From Alphaproteobacteria bacterium (GTDB lineage Bacteria; Pseudomonadota; Alphaproteobacteria; RF32; CAG-239), in the NCBI GenBank assembly GCA_017626035.1, contig JAGAJR010000012.1:1-64000 (forward strand): a stretch of DNA of 64,000 nucleotides. The letters are read 5' to 3'. Both the position numbers and the translations under genes were made by a program. This document shows, in pieces, positions 9,136 to 18,147 of this stretch. Every line of letters starts with the position of its first letter. Position 1 is the stretch's first letter. Below the pieces are notes generated by a model. The model was not told where the DNA came from. It worked only from the letters and a program-made list of their open reading frames with translations, and did no database searches.

Positions 9136-10104
9136 ATGTTTTTCAAAAAAATAAATAACAAAAATAAAACCGAAGAAACCCTGTCCGCAGAAGTTTCCGA
9201 ACAAATGCCCGAAAAGCACGCCCCTGTTTACATCATCGGAGACAATGCTCTGACGTGTTATCTGGCGGCAAAAATTGCCCCTGTCAGAAAAACAATAATC
9301 ATATCCGGAACATCTGAAAACACCAGTTTAAGCACAAACGGCATTACTTTCAAAGAAGAACGCACCCTACAAAAAAAACACTGTACTTTCCAAACCTCTT
9401 TTATGATTCGGGAAAAACCGGAGGCAGTTATCATTGCCGCATCGCCTCACAAAATAAAAGCGGCAACTGCCGCCGCCGCATCCAAAAACATCGGCGACGC
9501 TCCCATTTTATGTTTTACGCCATTGAAAAACTTCAATCTGTTTACCGGACTTTTTAACGAAAATATCTTCAGAGCTTTTTTTGACGGTTATTTAAGCCTT
9601 GAAAACCAATTGTTGTCCCAATTGGGCAGACAACCTTCCGTAACACTGTGCATGGATGAGAAAAATTCCTGTTTTCCCGTTATTAAAGAGCTTTTTTCAG
9701 CCTCCGACATTGCCATACATCCGGAAACAAATGAGACTTCCGCTTTCTGGAACTATCTTACCCCCTATGCCGCCGGTTCCCTTTTATCGGCATATTTCAA
9801 CAAAAATCTGGCTCTCATAACCAAAGACAAATCCCTGCGGGATAATATAAAACCTTTGGTAAAAGAATTATGTGCCATTGCCCGCTCAGAAATCGAGACA
9901 ATCAATGAGGATGATATTCTGAAAAAACTGTATAACACACCAAACAGTTATGTTTACCCGCTTCAGGCAGAATTCAGCCTTGGCAAAATAGGCGAACTGG
10001 ATTCTCTCTCGTCTTGTTTTCTGGATATTTCTCAAAAGAAAAAACTGCCGGACACTGAAATCCGCAAAATTCTGAATAAATTATATAACATTATCTTAGC
10101 ATAA
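9136..10104 (+). CDS. Ketopantoate-reductase-like (PanE/ApbA fold) protein, apparently degenerate
   Basis: The 322-residue protein begins with a low-complexity charged stretch, then APVYIIGDNALTCYLAAKI, which aligns in position with the NADP-binding GxGxxG of PanE/ApbA reductases but has lost the glycine pattern. Later parts fit the fold: VIIAASPHKIKAATAA, the helical region SAFWNYLTPYAAGSLLSAY (PanE has W-x-K-L..N; the catalytic Lys is Asn here) and LGKIGELDSL near the end. I see the fold but not a working active site, so enzymatic reduction of ketopantoate is doubtful. It starts directly after rsmB and is followed by a glycosyltransferase-4-like gene. Confidence 0.6.
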   Translation: MFFKKINNKNKTEETLSAEVSEQMPEKHAPVYIIGDNALTCYLAAKIAPVRKTIIISGTSENTSLSTNGITFKEERTLQKKHCTFQTSFMIREKPEAVIIAASPHKIKAATAAAASKNIGDAPILCFTPLKNFNLFTGLFNENIFRAFFDGYLSLENQLLSQLGRQPSVTLCMDEKNSCFPVIKELFSASDIAIHPETNETSAFWNYLTPYAAGSLLSAYFNKNLALITKDKSLRDNIKPLVKELCAIARSEIETINEDDILKKLYNTPNSYVYPLQAEFSLGKIGELDSLSSCFLDISQKKKLPDTEIRKILNKLYNIILA

Positions 10105-10180
10105 CCGATGAATGTTTATTGAAGAAAAACGCAAAACATATTATAAAAACATCAGACAGTAAAAATCAGAGGAAAACACC

Positions 10181-11260
10181 ATGGAAATAAAATATCTGAT
10201 AACCTTCGCGTCCTTTATCCTGACTTTCTCCGCCGGATTTTTCTGGTTAAGTGCCTATTCCAAACATATCTCCGACTTTGAACCGTCTTCCGCAACGGCA
10301 AAAGACAGTTTTCTTCCGCTGTTTGTTATCCTGTTCGTTTCTTTTTCGGCATTGTTTTTTACCAACAAACAATTTTTTGACTTTATTTATCATCCGCAAT
10401 ACTGGTCACTGTTAGCTGCTTTTCTGGCTGCCGGCCTGATTTACCTGGGTTCCCTTTTCAAAAAAAGCGAAAAATATACTCCGCTGATAATTCTGACCGC
10501 GGCAATCGGCTGTTCCTTTTTGCTTCCGAAAGACTTTCTCTTATTTGAAGGCAATCTGCCGCTTATCTTGGATCGCACCTGCATTATCCTGTTGTGGTTT
10601 CTGTTTAGTTTCTCCTACAAATACATGAACGGAATTGACGGAATATTAAGCTTACAGACAGCTACCTCCGGAGCCGGCATTTTCTTCATCTCACTGTTAG
10701 GCGGTGCTCCTCTTTTGTTAGGTAATTACGCCCTTGCTTTAGTCGGAACAGCTTTGGCATTTATGGCTTTCAGTTGGTATCCTGCCCGCATTGTCTTAAA
10801 ACAAGGAGCCGCTTCCGCACTGGGATTTATTGTCGCTTGGCTGATTATCCAGTCTTCAGTTGAAAAAGCCGCTTCCTGTAACCTTATTTTCAACTTATTC
10901 TTTATCTCGGAAGTTATATGGGCGGCGGCTCTGAAACTGACAAGACGTCCGCAGTATAAAAACATTATGTCCAACACTCACTATTACCAGGCTAACGTTT
11001 CCGGATTGGCTCCAAATCTGATTTGCAATGCCACCGCTAAACTGCAGGCATTATTATTGATTTTGGGAACATTCCAGGTTTATGCACCTAACGCCTATTC
11101 TTTGCCGGCCATATCTTTTGTTTTAACCCTGTGGTTCAGCAATAAGATAAAAAACTGGCAGGAAGAAACTGTCAGCTTAAAAGAAATAAACACAAATTTC
11201 ATCCGAGACATTAAAGAAAACGTCTCGGACATCAAACAGCACTTAAATCAGGACAAATAA
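10181..11260 (+). CDS. MraY/WecA-like (glycosyltransferase family 4) membrane protein, active-site residues partly missing
   Basis: This 359-residue, roughly ten-segment membrane protein carries YMNGIDGILSLQT (about residues 148-160), matching the NxxDGxDGL motif of polyprenyl-phosphate HexNAc-1-phosphate transferases, and NTHYYQANVSGL, matching the later HxYYQ-type motif. The usual DD pair that binds magnesium in these enzymes is absent: the corresponding stretch reads GLIYLGSLFKK. The C-terminal ~40 residues are an amphipathic helix-like extension. A GAGGAAA Shine-Dalgarno supports the start. A role in undecaprenyl-linked glycan synthesis is possible by homology, but catalysis is uncertain. 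Confidence 0.65.
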   Translation: MEIKYLITFASFILTFSAGFFWLSAYSKHISDFEPSSATAKDSFLPLFVILFVSFSALFFTNKQFFDFIYHPQYWSLLAAFLAAGLIYLGSLFKKSEKYTPLIILTAAIGCSFLLPKDFLLFEGNLPLILDRTCIILLWFLFSFSYKYMNGIDGILSLQTATSGAGIFFISLLGGAPLLLGNYALALVGTALAFMAFSWYPARIVLKQGAASALGFIVAWLIIQSSVEKAASCNLIFNLFFISEVIWAAALKLTRRPQYKNIMSNTHYYQANVSGLAPNLICNATAKLQALLLILGTFQVYAPNAYSLPAISFVLTLWFSNKIKNWQEETVSLKEINTNFIRDIKENVSDIKQHLNQDK

Positions 11261-11266
11261 GCAAAT

Positions 11267-12634
11267 ATGGAACTTCTGGACTGGATAAAAACAAACTTCG
11301 TCAAAAACGGAAAATCATCATCTGAAAAGATTTCCGTTCAGGATGAATTGCACCGTCCGAAGTTCAAAATTGTTGTCATAGAATTCAGCGATAACGTCGA
11401 AAGCAGTTCCGGCGAAACCGTCGCCAGAATGTTAAGTAAAAAAAACGGACTGGCAGTTTCATACTTTGACGAACCGTTTTCTAAAACATTTTTAAATTTG
11501 GAAAGCCGCACTCTTTTTGACTTGATTGACAAAGGGCAGGATCTCTTGGATAAAAGCGGGGCAGACGTTCTGATTTGGGGGTATCGGGACGGAAATAAAA
11601 TCCGTCTCAATTTTCAAACGGCCAAACAATATGAAAATGAAGATGCCGCCTTCGTTTCTCTGATGGACAGCCTTTACATCCCGGCACACATGACCCAAGA
11701 CCAGGGAAATTTCCCGGATGCCGTATCCGAATTGATTTACGGAGCCGTCATCAGTGCCATCAACACGGACAGCAAAGAGACCAAAATTTATAAAAAATAC
11801 CTTCTTAAAAAGATTATTGATAAACTGTCAAAAGACAATTCCGCCAAAAACTTATCCATAGAATACATGCCGTATGTTATGAACTTTCTCGGCATTATAT
11901 ATCTGAGTTACGCATACGAAAACAGTGATAATAAAGATTTTAAAATCGTAAAAAATCTTTTTGACACGGCAATCAAGCATCAAGACCTGATAACCAGTCA
12001 AATACACCTCGGCTGTATTTATAACCACCTCGGACAGTTATACGATTCGGCGGCAGAACACATGGAAAAAAAGCCGGCAAACTACTTCAGGGGAGCCATT
12101 GAGTATTACCGTTATGCTCAAAAATATTTAAGCAAATACAACTATCCTTATGATTACGGACAAATCTCCTACAAATTAGCCCGTCTGTATTTCAATTACT
12201 GGCGTCAAAAAGAAGATATTCAAGCTCTCCGTGATGCCGTATTTCAACTGAGAGAAGCCGAAAAAATTTATACTTACGCCCTTTTTCCTGAATTTTGGGC
12301 ATCAATTCAGGGAGATTTGGGGCATCTTCTTTCATTGCTCGGCAATTTCAGCAAAAGCGAAGACATTTCCGAACTGGCGGTAACCTGCTATAAAAACCAA
12401 CAAAAAATCATTACCGAAAGAAGGGATCCCTTGGCATGGGCAAAAATTCAAAGCCACATCGGAGAAATTTATTACCGCTTGGGCAAAGGCAATTATAACA
12501 AAGCCCTTTTGGAGGAATCTTTGGAGTATTTTCACGACGCTTTATATATTTTTGAAAACGTCGGCATGAACGATGAAGTTAAGCAATTGACGGTTAACAT
12601 TGCCCGAGCCAGCCAAACACTAAATATGGCCTGA
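11267..12634 (+). CDS. TPR-repeat protein with N-terminal alpha/beta domain
   Basis: This 455-residue protein starts 6 bases after the previous gene. Residues ~25-150 form an alpha/beta domain with FKIVVIEFSDN and VLIWGYRDGNKIRLNF, similar to the domain placed before TPRs in some alphaproteobacterial proteins. From about residue 240 it is a series of helical repeats (GCIYNHLGQLYDSAAEH, YKLARLYFNYW, IQGDLGHLLSLLGN, IQSHIGEIYYRLGKGNYNKA). No signal peptide or membrane segment is visible, so it is probably a cytoplasmic scaffold. The specific role is unknown. Confidence 0.65.
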   Translation: MELLDWIKTNFVKNGKSSSEKISVQDELHRPKFKIVVIEFSDNVESSSGETVARMLSKKNGLAVSYFDEPFSKTFLNLESRTLFDLIDKGQDLLDKSGADVLIWGYRDGNKIRLNFQTAKQYENEDAAFVSLMDSLYIPAHMTQDQGNFPDAVSELIYGAVISAINTDSKETKIYKKYLLKKIIDKLSKDNSAKNLSIEYMPYVMNFLGIIYLSYAYENSDNKDFKIVKNLFDTAIKHQDLITSQIHLGCIYNHLGQLYDSAAEHMEKKPANYFRGAIEYYRYAQKYLSKYNYPYDYGQISYKLARLYFNYWRQKEDIQALRDAVFQLREAEKIYTYALFPEFWASIQGDLGHLLSLLGNFSKSEDISELAVTCYKNQQKIITERRDPLAWAKIQSHIGEIYYRLGKGNYNKALLEESLEYFHDALYIFENVGMNDEVKQLTVNIARASQTLNMA

Positions 12635-12724
12635 TTTTTTTCATCTTTATTTTAAAAAAAATTAACATTTTCTCTGCTAAATTTAAGCGTTTTAAGATTC
12701 TAACCCATAAATGGACATAAGGTA

Positions 12725-14644
12725 ATGCACTCTATCCACACGTTGATTATTGATTTGACGTTAATTACAATCTATGCCGGAATAACCACCCTCATATTCA
12801 AAAAGCTCAAACAGCCGACCGTATTGGGATATTTGCTGGCGGGTATTTTTGCCGGACCGTTTTTTAACTTTGTCCCAACGGTAAGCGATACGGAAAACCT
12901 TTCAATTTGGGCCGATATCGGCGTTATCTTTCTGTTGTTTGGATTAGGCTTGGAATTCAGTTTCAAAAAAATGATAAACGTCGGAAAATCCGCAATGATT
13001 ACTGCCATGCTCAACATTTTGTTTATGTTGTTTTTGGGATATAACACCGGACTTCTGCTCGGCTGGCCAATGATAGACAGTTTCTTTCTGGGCAGCATGA
13101 TATCTATGTCATCCACAACCATTATCATCAAAACATTTGAAGATTTAAACATAAAAAAACAAAAGTTTACCGACTTGGTCTTCGGCGTTTTGGTCGTGGA
13201 AGACATGGTCGGAATTTTGCTTTTGGTTTTGTTGCCGACCATTGCCCTGGGCAGTAACATTGACGGCACCAATCTGGTTATCAGCACCCTGAAACTTATT
13301 TTTTTCCTGGTGTTGTGCTTTGTTATCGGAATTTACATCGTCCCGACTTTTCTCAAAAAAATAACCAAATTCCTAACCGATGAAATGCTGCTCCTGATTA
13401 CAATCAGCCTGTGTTTCGGAATGGTGCTTCTGGCTACCTCATCCGGTTTTTCATCAGCTCTGGGAGCTTTCATTATGGGATCAATTTTAGCGGAAACAGA
13501 GATTATCCACCGTATCGAAAATGTCATCAAACCGCTTAAAGACTTTTTCGGAGCCATTTTCTTCGTTTCCGTGGGTATGATGGTTGATCCTGCCATGTTC
13601 ATTGAATATGCCAAACCAATCGGCGTCATAACCGTCATTGTCATTTGCGGAATAATCTCTTTTTCCAGCTTTGGCTTCATCATCTCCGGACAGAACTTAA
13701 AAACAGCTTTGCTCGGAGGCTTCTCCTTAGCCCAAGTCGGTGAATTTGCCTTCATTATCGCCAGCCTCGGCATGAGCATCGGCGTCCTCAACGCCCGGGT
13801 ATACCCGATTATTGTCGCCGTATCGGTTATTACCACGTTTTTAACGCCGATGATGATAAAATCAGCAGAACCGGCCTATAAGATAATCGCCAAACTTCTG
13901 CCTGAATCCTGGAGCAAATACATTGAACAAAACTCCTCTTCTGCCAAAGAAACAAAAACCGAGGAAATGAGATGGAATCTCCTGTTCAAAAACTACTTCT
14001 CCCGACTAATCCTGTTTACAATGATATTATATACCATTATCGGATTGTCGGCATATTTCATCAAACCGTTTATTCACTCGCTGATGCCTAACCTTTTGGC
14101 CAGAATAGTGGTAACGGCAATCACTTTTGCCCTTATGTCTCCGTTCCTGAAAGCCCTCATCGGGTGGGAAACAATTCTTCCGTCATTCATTCGCGGAAAA
14201 TTGATTTCATTAATCGCCAAGGTCATTCCGTCCGGAAATAAAGAAAGCCATTTGAAAAACATTGCCGACAAATTAAAAGCAAACATTGATTTTTGCACTG
14301 TTTCAGAAGAACAAAACGACAATATAAAAGACTACTTTATTTCCAACAATAAAATCGCCGCAATTTATTACAAACTCTGGAAAGCCAAAAAAGTTAACCG
14401 CCTGCCGTTAATGGTCTTAACCAGTTTTCGGCTGTTGGTCATTTCATTTTTCATTGTTACCGTCGTCCATCAGTTTTTAACCGAAAACCCAAAAGTTACC
14501 ATGATTCTGGTTATTTCTTCCATTGTTTTGCTTTCTCAGTCTCGTTGGCTGCTGACACAATATATGAAAATAGAAGCCCAGTTCTTAAGCAACCTCAACG
14601 GACACTCCGAAACAAACGAAAACAAAGAAAAAACAGAAGAATAA
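12725..14644 (+). CDS. CPA2-family cation:proton antiporter (KefB/YbaL-like), without RCK domain
   Basis: The first ~390 residues form the Na+/H+ exchanger fold with LKQPTVLGYLLAGIFAGP, WADIGVIFLLFGLGLEFS, VLVVEDMVGILLLVLLPT and FFVSVGMMVDP, all diagnostic of the CPA2 family (KefB, KefC, YbaL). The C-terminal ~250 residues hold three or four further membrane segments and no TrkA-N nucleotide-binding domain, unlike KefB/KefC, so gating by NAD(H) or glutathione is not expected. Exchange of K+ or Na+ for H+ is inferred from the family. It stands apart from the preceding TPR gene by 90 bases and ends just before the accessory patch. Confidence 0.88.
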   Translation: MHSIHTLIIDLTLITIYAGITTLIFKKLKQPTVLGYLLAGIFAGPFFNFVPTVSDTENLSIWADIGVIFLLFGLGLEFSFKKMINVGKSAMITAMLNILFMLFLGYNTGLLLGWPMIDSFFLGSMISMSSTTIIIKTFEDLNIKKQKFTDLVFGVLVVEDMVGILLLVLLPTIALGSNIDGTNLVISTLKLIFFLVLCFVIGIYIVPTFLKKITKFLTDEMLLLITISLCFGMVLLATSSGFSSALGAFIMGSILAETEIIHRIENVIKPLKDFFGAIFFVSVGMMVDPAMFIEYAKPIGVITVIVICGIISFSSFGFIISGQNLKTALLGGFSLAQVGEFAFIIASLGMSIGVLNARVYPIIVAVSVITTFLTPMMIKSAEPAYKIIAKLLPESWSKYIEQNSSSAKETKTEEMRWNLLFKNYFSRLILFTMILYTIIGLSAYFIKPFIHSLMPNLLARIVVTAITFALMSPFLKALIGWETILPSFIRGKLISLIAKVIPSGNKESHLKNIADKLKANIDFCTVSEEQNDNIKDYFISNNKIAAIYYKLWKAKKVNRLPLMVLTSFRLLVISFFIVTVVHQFLTENPKVTMILVISSIVLLSQSRWLLTQYMKIEAQFLSNLNGHSETNENKEKTEE

Positions 14645-15045
14645 ACGGCCCAAACGCCTCTTGCCTTCTCCCAAAAAGAAAAGGTTACACAGACAAAAAG
14701 GGATTTTTTCGCATCGTAAGCCTCGCACTTCTTAAAATTGTGCTCGCCAACTATCTGCTCCGAACTCCACTCCGGGAATTCAAATTCCACCCCTCCTCAT
14801 CATATATACTTAAGCCCTCCATAAAGGAGGGCTTAAGTATATATGGCGGTGTAGTAAATTGCGACGGTATTGGGCATACGAAAGGGTAAAAAATAAGCAA
14901 CCTCCCTATTTTTGTATTGCTGGATATAATAATTTTCAAACACGTTAAGTTTCCTAATTTAAAAACGCTTGTAATAATGCTGTATAAAAAATATACTTTG
15001 AAAGTAATGTAATATCGATAACTTTAGCCATATGAATGCCCTCAA
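14645..15045. other. 401-base intergenic patch: remnant-like sequence, large palindrome, AT-rich leader
   Basis: No convincing gene is seen. The left half (14645-14790) is G/C-richer with short reading frames on both strands that look like decayed or non-coding sequence. The centre has a perfect 20-bp palindrome (listed separately). The stretch 14772-14785 resembles the TTCAAAT T-loop region of a tRNA but does not fold as one. The right half (14890-15045) is very AT-rich with a TATAAA-like box near 14980 and leads into the accessory gene. Confidence 0.6.
14801..14845. repeat. Perfect 20-bp inverted repeat with 5-base loop
   Basis: The arm at 14801-14820 (catatatacttaagccctcc) is perfectly complementary to 14826-14845 around the loop ataaa. 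There is no T-run on either side, so it is not a standard terminator. The core CCCTCC/GGAGGG flanked by AT-rich arms resembles the tip of a miniature inverted-repeat or REP-type element. Confidence 0.85.
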
Positions 15046-16089
15046 ATGATAACAAACACAATGATAAAAGCTTTTTTAGAAGAGCTGAACGAATTAAAAG
15101 CCTCTATCAATTTTCCACCTAGAGCAAAAGAAAAAGCTCTACGAAACTTCATCAATAAAATTTCATCTATATCTGATCTCAATACCAGCATGAGACTAAA
15201 AAATATTCATATACCGCTTACTTATAACATTCCTTCTACTCCTTTTAATCAGGTTTCAGCAATTTTACTCGATTTAAATGAAGGGATGAAAATATCTAAA
15301 AATAAAAAAGACTTAGAAATACTAAAACTTTTAAAAAATAGATTTGAAAATATAGACTTTGACTTAGATATTGCAAAGATGATAACAGGAAGCAACAAAA
15401 ATTTCCCTCGCAGAACTCCGAATGAAGTTGAGTATTTCTTTCAAGAACTAGAACTTCCAGCTAATGTAAGAAATTATATAGGAGATACTCGTCGCCCAAA
15501 TGATGCATGGATAGCTGAAAGGTTAAAAGAAAATAGTATTACCGTAATATATCGCATCATCAAAGATGGGCTCTTTAAGAAAAAATATTTTAAGCAAACA
15601 AAAGAAATAGAAAAAGCTAAAAATGGATTAAGAGAATTTCTTGAAAACGGAACAAAAACCGTTAATTTATCTGATATCTTTAATCTCAATATAAAAAATG
15701 ACCTTCTTTTCAACAAAAAAAGCTCGTCCTCCGATCATCGTTTAAATAACTTAATTGCTCAAGCAAAACAATCTTTTGTAGAAGGAAATAAACAACTTGC
15801 ATTAGAAAAAATATGGGATGCTTTGGAAAGAACAAAAAGTCTAACCAACAAAAACAAGAAACAATCAATATCCACTATCATAACATTACTATCCGATGAT
15901 ATAAATAGCGACTTCTTTAACAATGAATTTAGAGAATTAACACAAATCGGAAATAACTATCAAATTCGACACTTTGAAAAAGGAGTAAAAGAAATTAAAG
16001 ACGACCGCACTAAAGAGTATCTTTTCTTCCGTGCGTTAGGACTTATAGAGCTTGTTCTGGACAAAGTTTTAACATCTCAAAGTTCATAA
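15046..16089 (+). CDS. Accessory protein, possible abortive-infection/HEPN-like family
   Basis: The 347-residue protein is Lys/Asn/Ile-rich with more A/T-rich codons than its neighbours. Nothing in the N-terminal 230 residues is recognised. The C-terminal ~110 residues are all helical and contain ALEKIWDALERTKSL and ELTQIGNNYQIRHFEK (about residues 297-312), then EYLFFRALGLIELVL. The N-x-x-x-I-R-H-x-E arrangement after a KxWDAxERxK helix recalls the C-terminal HEPN-like domain of Abi-type phage-defence proteins. No Shine-Dalgarno is visible before ATG 15046 or the alternative ATG at 15061. The location beside a tRNA gene and a palindrome fits an acquired gene. The assignment is tentative. Confidence 0.55.
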   Translation: MITNTMIKAFLEELNELKASINFPPRAKEKALRNFINKISSISDLNTSMRLKNIHIPLTYNIPSTPFNQVSAILLDLNEGMKISKNKKDLEILKLLKNRFENIDFDLDIAKMITGSNKNFPRRTPNEVEYFFQELELPANVRNYIGDTRRPNDAWIAERLKENSITVIYRIIKDGLFKKKYFKQTKEIEKAKNGLREFLENGTKTVNLSDIFNLNIKNDLLFNKKSSSSDHRLNNLIAQAKQSFVEGNKQLALEKIWDALERTKSLTNKNKKQSISTIITLLSDDINSDFFNNEFRELTQIGNNYQIRHFEKGVKEIKDDRTKEYLFFRALGLIELVLDKVLTSQSS

Positions 16090-16270
16090 AATATACCTTT
16101 TAATTTTTAGAAGATAGCTCACTCATTATATCCTCCCTTTGAAGTGATTCTCCCAAAATCGACATTGTATGTAAGTGCCATAATTTTTGCATTTTCCAAT
16201 ATAAAATGAGCTTGCCATAGTCATTCCGGCAAAGTCAACCGCCCGCAAAGCTCGCATTTCCACCGGATAC

Positions 16271-16301
16271 AAAAAAAGACGCTGCAAACGAGCGTCTTTT
16301 T
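16271..16301 (-). terminator. Terminator of tRNA-Ser
   Basis: The 9-bp stem AAAGACGCT/AGCGTCTTT (16275-16283 with 16291-16299) is followed on the reverse strand by a run of Ts. It lies directly downstream of tRNA-Ser. Confidence 0.8.
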
Positions 16302-16309
16302 AATCAAAA

Positions 16310-16400
16310 TGGCGGAGAGAGGGAGATTCGAACTCCCGGTACCCGTAAAGAGTACAATTGATTTCGAGTCAACCGCATTCGACCACTCTGCCATCTCTCC
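16310..16400 (-). tRNA. tRNA-Ser (anticodon CGA)
   Basis: On the reverse strand the sequence folds as a 91-nt class II tRNA: acceptor GGAGAGA pairing with TCTCTCC, an anticodon loop reading CTCGAAA (anticodon CGA, reading UCG), a long variable arm (TTGTACTCTTTACGGGTACC region), a T-arm GGGAG-TTCGAAT-CTCCC, and encoded GCCA at the 3' end. The long variable arm is typical of serine tRNAs. Confidence 0.96.
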
Positions 16401-16442
16401 ATGACAGATAGTTTTAATAACAATTGACGCATTTATCAAGAA

Positions 16443-17045
16443 TTATTTAAAAACTTTAACTCTTTTCTCTATCGGTTCAAATGATTTATCATCCGCCGGA
16501 GCTTCAATACTTCCAAACGGCATCTGTGCTAACAATTGCCAGCTTTCCGGAAGTTTCCACTCCTTTACCACGGCTTCATCAATCAAAGGATTATAATGCT
16601 GCAAACTGGCCCCGATATTCTTCTCGGCCAAAGCCGTCCAAACAATATATTCCAACATTCCGTTTGACTGTAAAGACCATTTCGGAAAATTGGCGGCATA
16701 TAACGGAAACTTTTCTTGCAGCCCGCGGACAATATCCATATCCTCAAAGAACAAAACGGTTCCCAAACCACTACGAAACGAATCAAGTTTCTTGGCTGTC
16801 GCAACAAAGGCCTTTTCAGGAACAATGGCTTTCAACGTTTCCGAAACAATATCCCAAAACCGCTGATAACTCTTCCCGAACAAAACAACCGCTCTTGCCG
16901 ACTGGGAATTAAAAGCGGACGGACAATATTTGACAGCCTGCTCCACAAGCTCGACGATTTCCGTTTCACCCAAAATTTCTCTCTTGCCCAAACTATAAAT
17001 AGATCTGCGTTTTTCCGTAAAATCCAAAAAATTATCTTTCATCAC
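16443..17045 (-). CDS. Nitroreductase family protein (Frm2/HBN1-like)
   Basis: This 200-residue FMN-dependent reductase-type protein has the opening RRSIYSLG, then CPSAFNSQSARAVVLFGKSY and the later AAEKN-type helix (TALAEKNIGASLQHYNP) of the fatty-acid-repression-mutant/HBN1 branch of nitroreductases. Members reduce nitro groups or quinones with NAD(P)H; the physiological substrate is unknown. Its start overlaps the stop of the ASCH gene by 14 bases, so the two are co-transcribed and translationally coupled. Confidence 0.85.
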   Translation of the reverse strand: MMKDNFLDFTEKRRSIYSLGKREILGETEIVELVEQAVKYCPSAFNSQSARAVVLFGKSYQRFWDIVSETLKAIVPEKAFVATAKKLDSFRSGLGTVLFFEDMDIVRGLQEKFPLYAANFPKWSLQSNGMLEYIVWTALAEKNIGASLQHYNPLIDEAVVKEWKLPESWQLLAQMPFGSIEAPADDKSFEPIEKRVKVFK

Positions 17046-17481
17046 GATACCCCGTCAGAAAATTAAACCGAACCAATTCATCTCCTAAAGATAAATATTT
17101 AGAACCTCTGTCTTTTTCAAGAACATCAATATCTAAAAGTTCAATAAAAATTCCGACGACTTGATAATTTTCAACATCCTGATGGGCATACAAACGCCTG
17201 ATTCTTAATTTAATTTCATCCTTATCTTTGTATGTCCCGAACATTTCCAACGGAATTGTATCAATCAGTTCATCAAAAGAATTAAAAACAAGAAGCCCTT
17301 TAACTTTGCAAAACAAACTTTCATTTGTCCGTGAATCAATAAATTCGATAATATCATTTAATTTGAGCTTCTGGCGTTTTTCATCCAGAAGACGCATATC
17401 CACTTTACGCTTTCCTTCTTTTATTAATCTAAAAGGAATACTGTATATCGGCATTTTATATTGCATGGATAAACCTTTCAT
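17032..17481 (-). CDS. ASCH domain protein
   Basis: The 149-residue protein contains KVDMRLLDEKRQKLKLNDIIEFID, the typical ASCH opening (K-x-x-E/D-x-R ... GD-x-I-x-F), and ends with GIFIELLDID. ASCH domains are beta-barrels related to PUA and bind RNA or modified nucleotides. ATG codons at 17481, 17466 and 17454 are possible starts; 17466 has AAAGG 7 bases upstream. It is followed by the overlapping nitroreductase gene. Confidence 0.7.
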   Translation of the reverse strand: MKGLSMQYKMPIYSIPFRLIKEGKRKVDMRLLDEKRQKLKLNDIIEFIDSRTNESLFCKVKGLLVFNSFDELIDTIPLEMFGTYKDKDEIKLRIRRLYAHQDVENYQVVGIFIELLDIDVLEKDRGSKYLSLGDELVRFNFLTGYRDER

Positions 17482-17533
17482 AATCTTCTGACCTGAAAAT
17501 TATAAAAGCTAAAATCCTAAAATTCAATAAAAA

Positions 17534-18004
17534 CTACCGGTTGAAAACATTCAAAAAAGAAGTTAATTTTTCCCACCTGGTTAATGGTTTCGGCTCCGGG
17601 CGAAAAGCAAAATGTTTAAACAACAAATAATTAATAACCGTGATAACAACAATTGCAATCGCTTGAGAAACATAAATATTCCAAGAAAAACTCCCTGCCA
17701 AAATCTGTAAAATGACAACATTTATACCATAACTGACAGACCAGGTAGCAATACATTTCAAATATTCTTTCAGATGATTTCCCTCTGTCCGAAACACCAA
17801 TGTTTTATATGCAAAAAAAGCAATTACCGATGACAATAGCCATGAAAACATTAAAATAATCTGATAATGGATAGCCCAAAGCAGCCCCAGTAAAACAAAG
17901 AGAACATACCTCAAACCCATATTGAAAAAACCGACGCTGACAAAACGAATTCTTTCATCCAAGCGAAACCAACCGGAAAACTTGTCTTTTTCTGCCATAA
18001 ACAT
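17534..18004 (-). CDS. GtrA-like membrane protein
   Basis: This 156-residue, four-segment membrane protein has RFVSVGFFNMGLRYVLFVLL at the start and a second repeat ending VVITVINYLLFKHFAFRP, the normal GtrA pattern. GtrA proteins are proposed flippases for undecaprenyl-phosphate-linked sugars used in O-antigen or teichoic-acid glycosylation. No partner glycosyltransferase lies next to it. An AGGAGAG Shine-Dalgarno about 9 bases before the first ATG supports this start. Confidence 0.88.
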   Translation of the reverse strand: MFMAEKDKFSGWFRLDERIRFVSVGFFNMGLRYVLFVLLGLLWAIHYQIILMFSWLLSSVIAFFAYKTLVFRTEGNHLKEYLKCIATWSVSYGINVVILQILAGSFSWNIYVSQAIAIVVITVINYLLFKHFAFRPEPKPLTRWEKLTSFLNVFNR

Positions 18005-18147
18005 CCCAAAACTCTCCTGTATGTATTATGGAGTAAAAATAATCTCTCCAAGAGATTTATCAAGAGAAGATGCTTCCATGAATGGTAAGACCTTAAAGAA
18101 AACCCGATTTAAATCTTTTTCGTCCCCCATTCTCATTTTTTGCCTAT

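Noticed and set aside
14772-14785. tRNA-like T-loop (CCGGGAATTCAAAT) resembling the 3' part of tRNA-Ser, a possible att site
   Set aside because: The flanking five-base stem does not pair and no acceptor stem or anticodon arm can be found, so the similarity is too weak to call an attachment site.
14536-14790. Reverse-strand 84-residue frame across the antiporter 3' end and the accessory patch
   Set aside because: It is half antisense to the antiporter gene, has no ribosome-binding site and no coding-type base pattern. It may be a decayed fragment but cannot be supported as a gene.
16221-16439. Reverse-strand 72-residue reading frame
   Set aside because: It reads straight through tRNA-Ser and its terminator, so it is not a protein gene.
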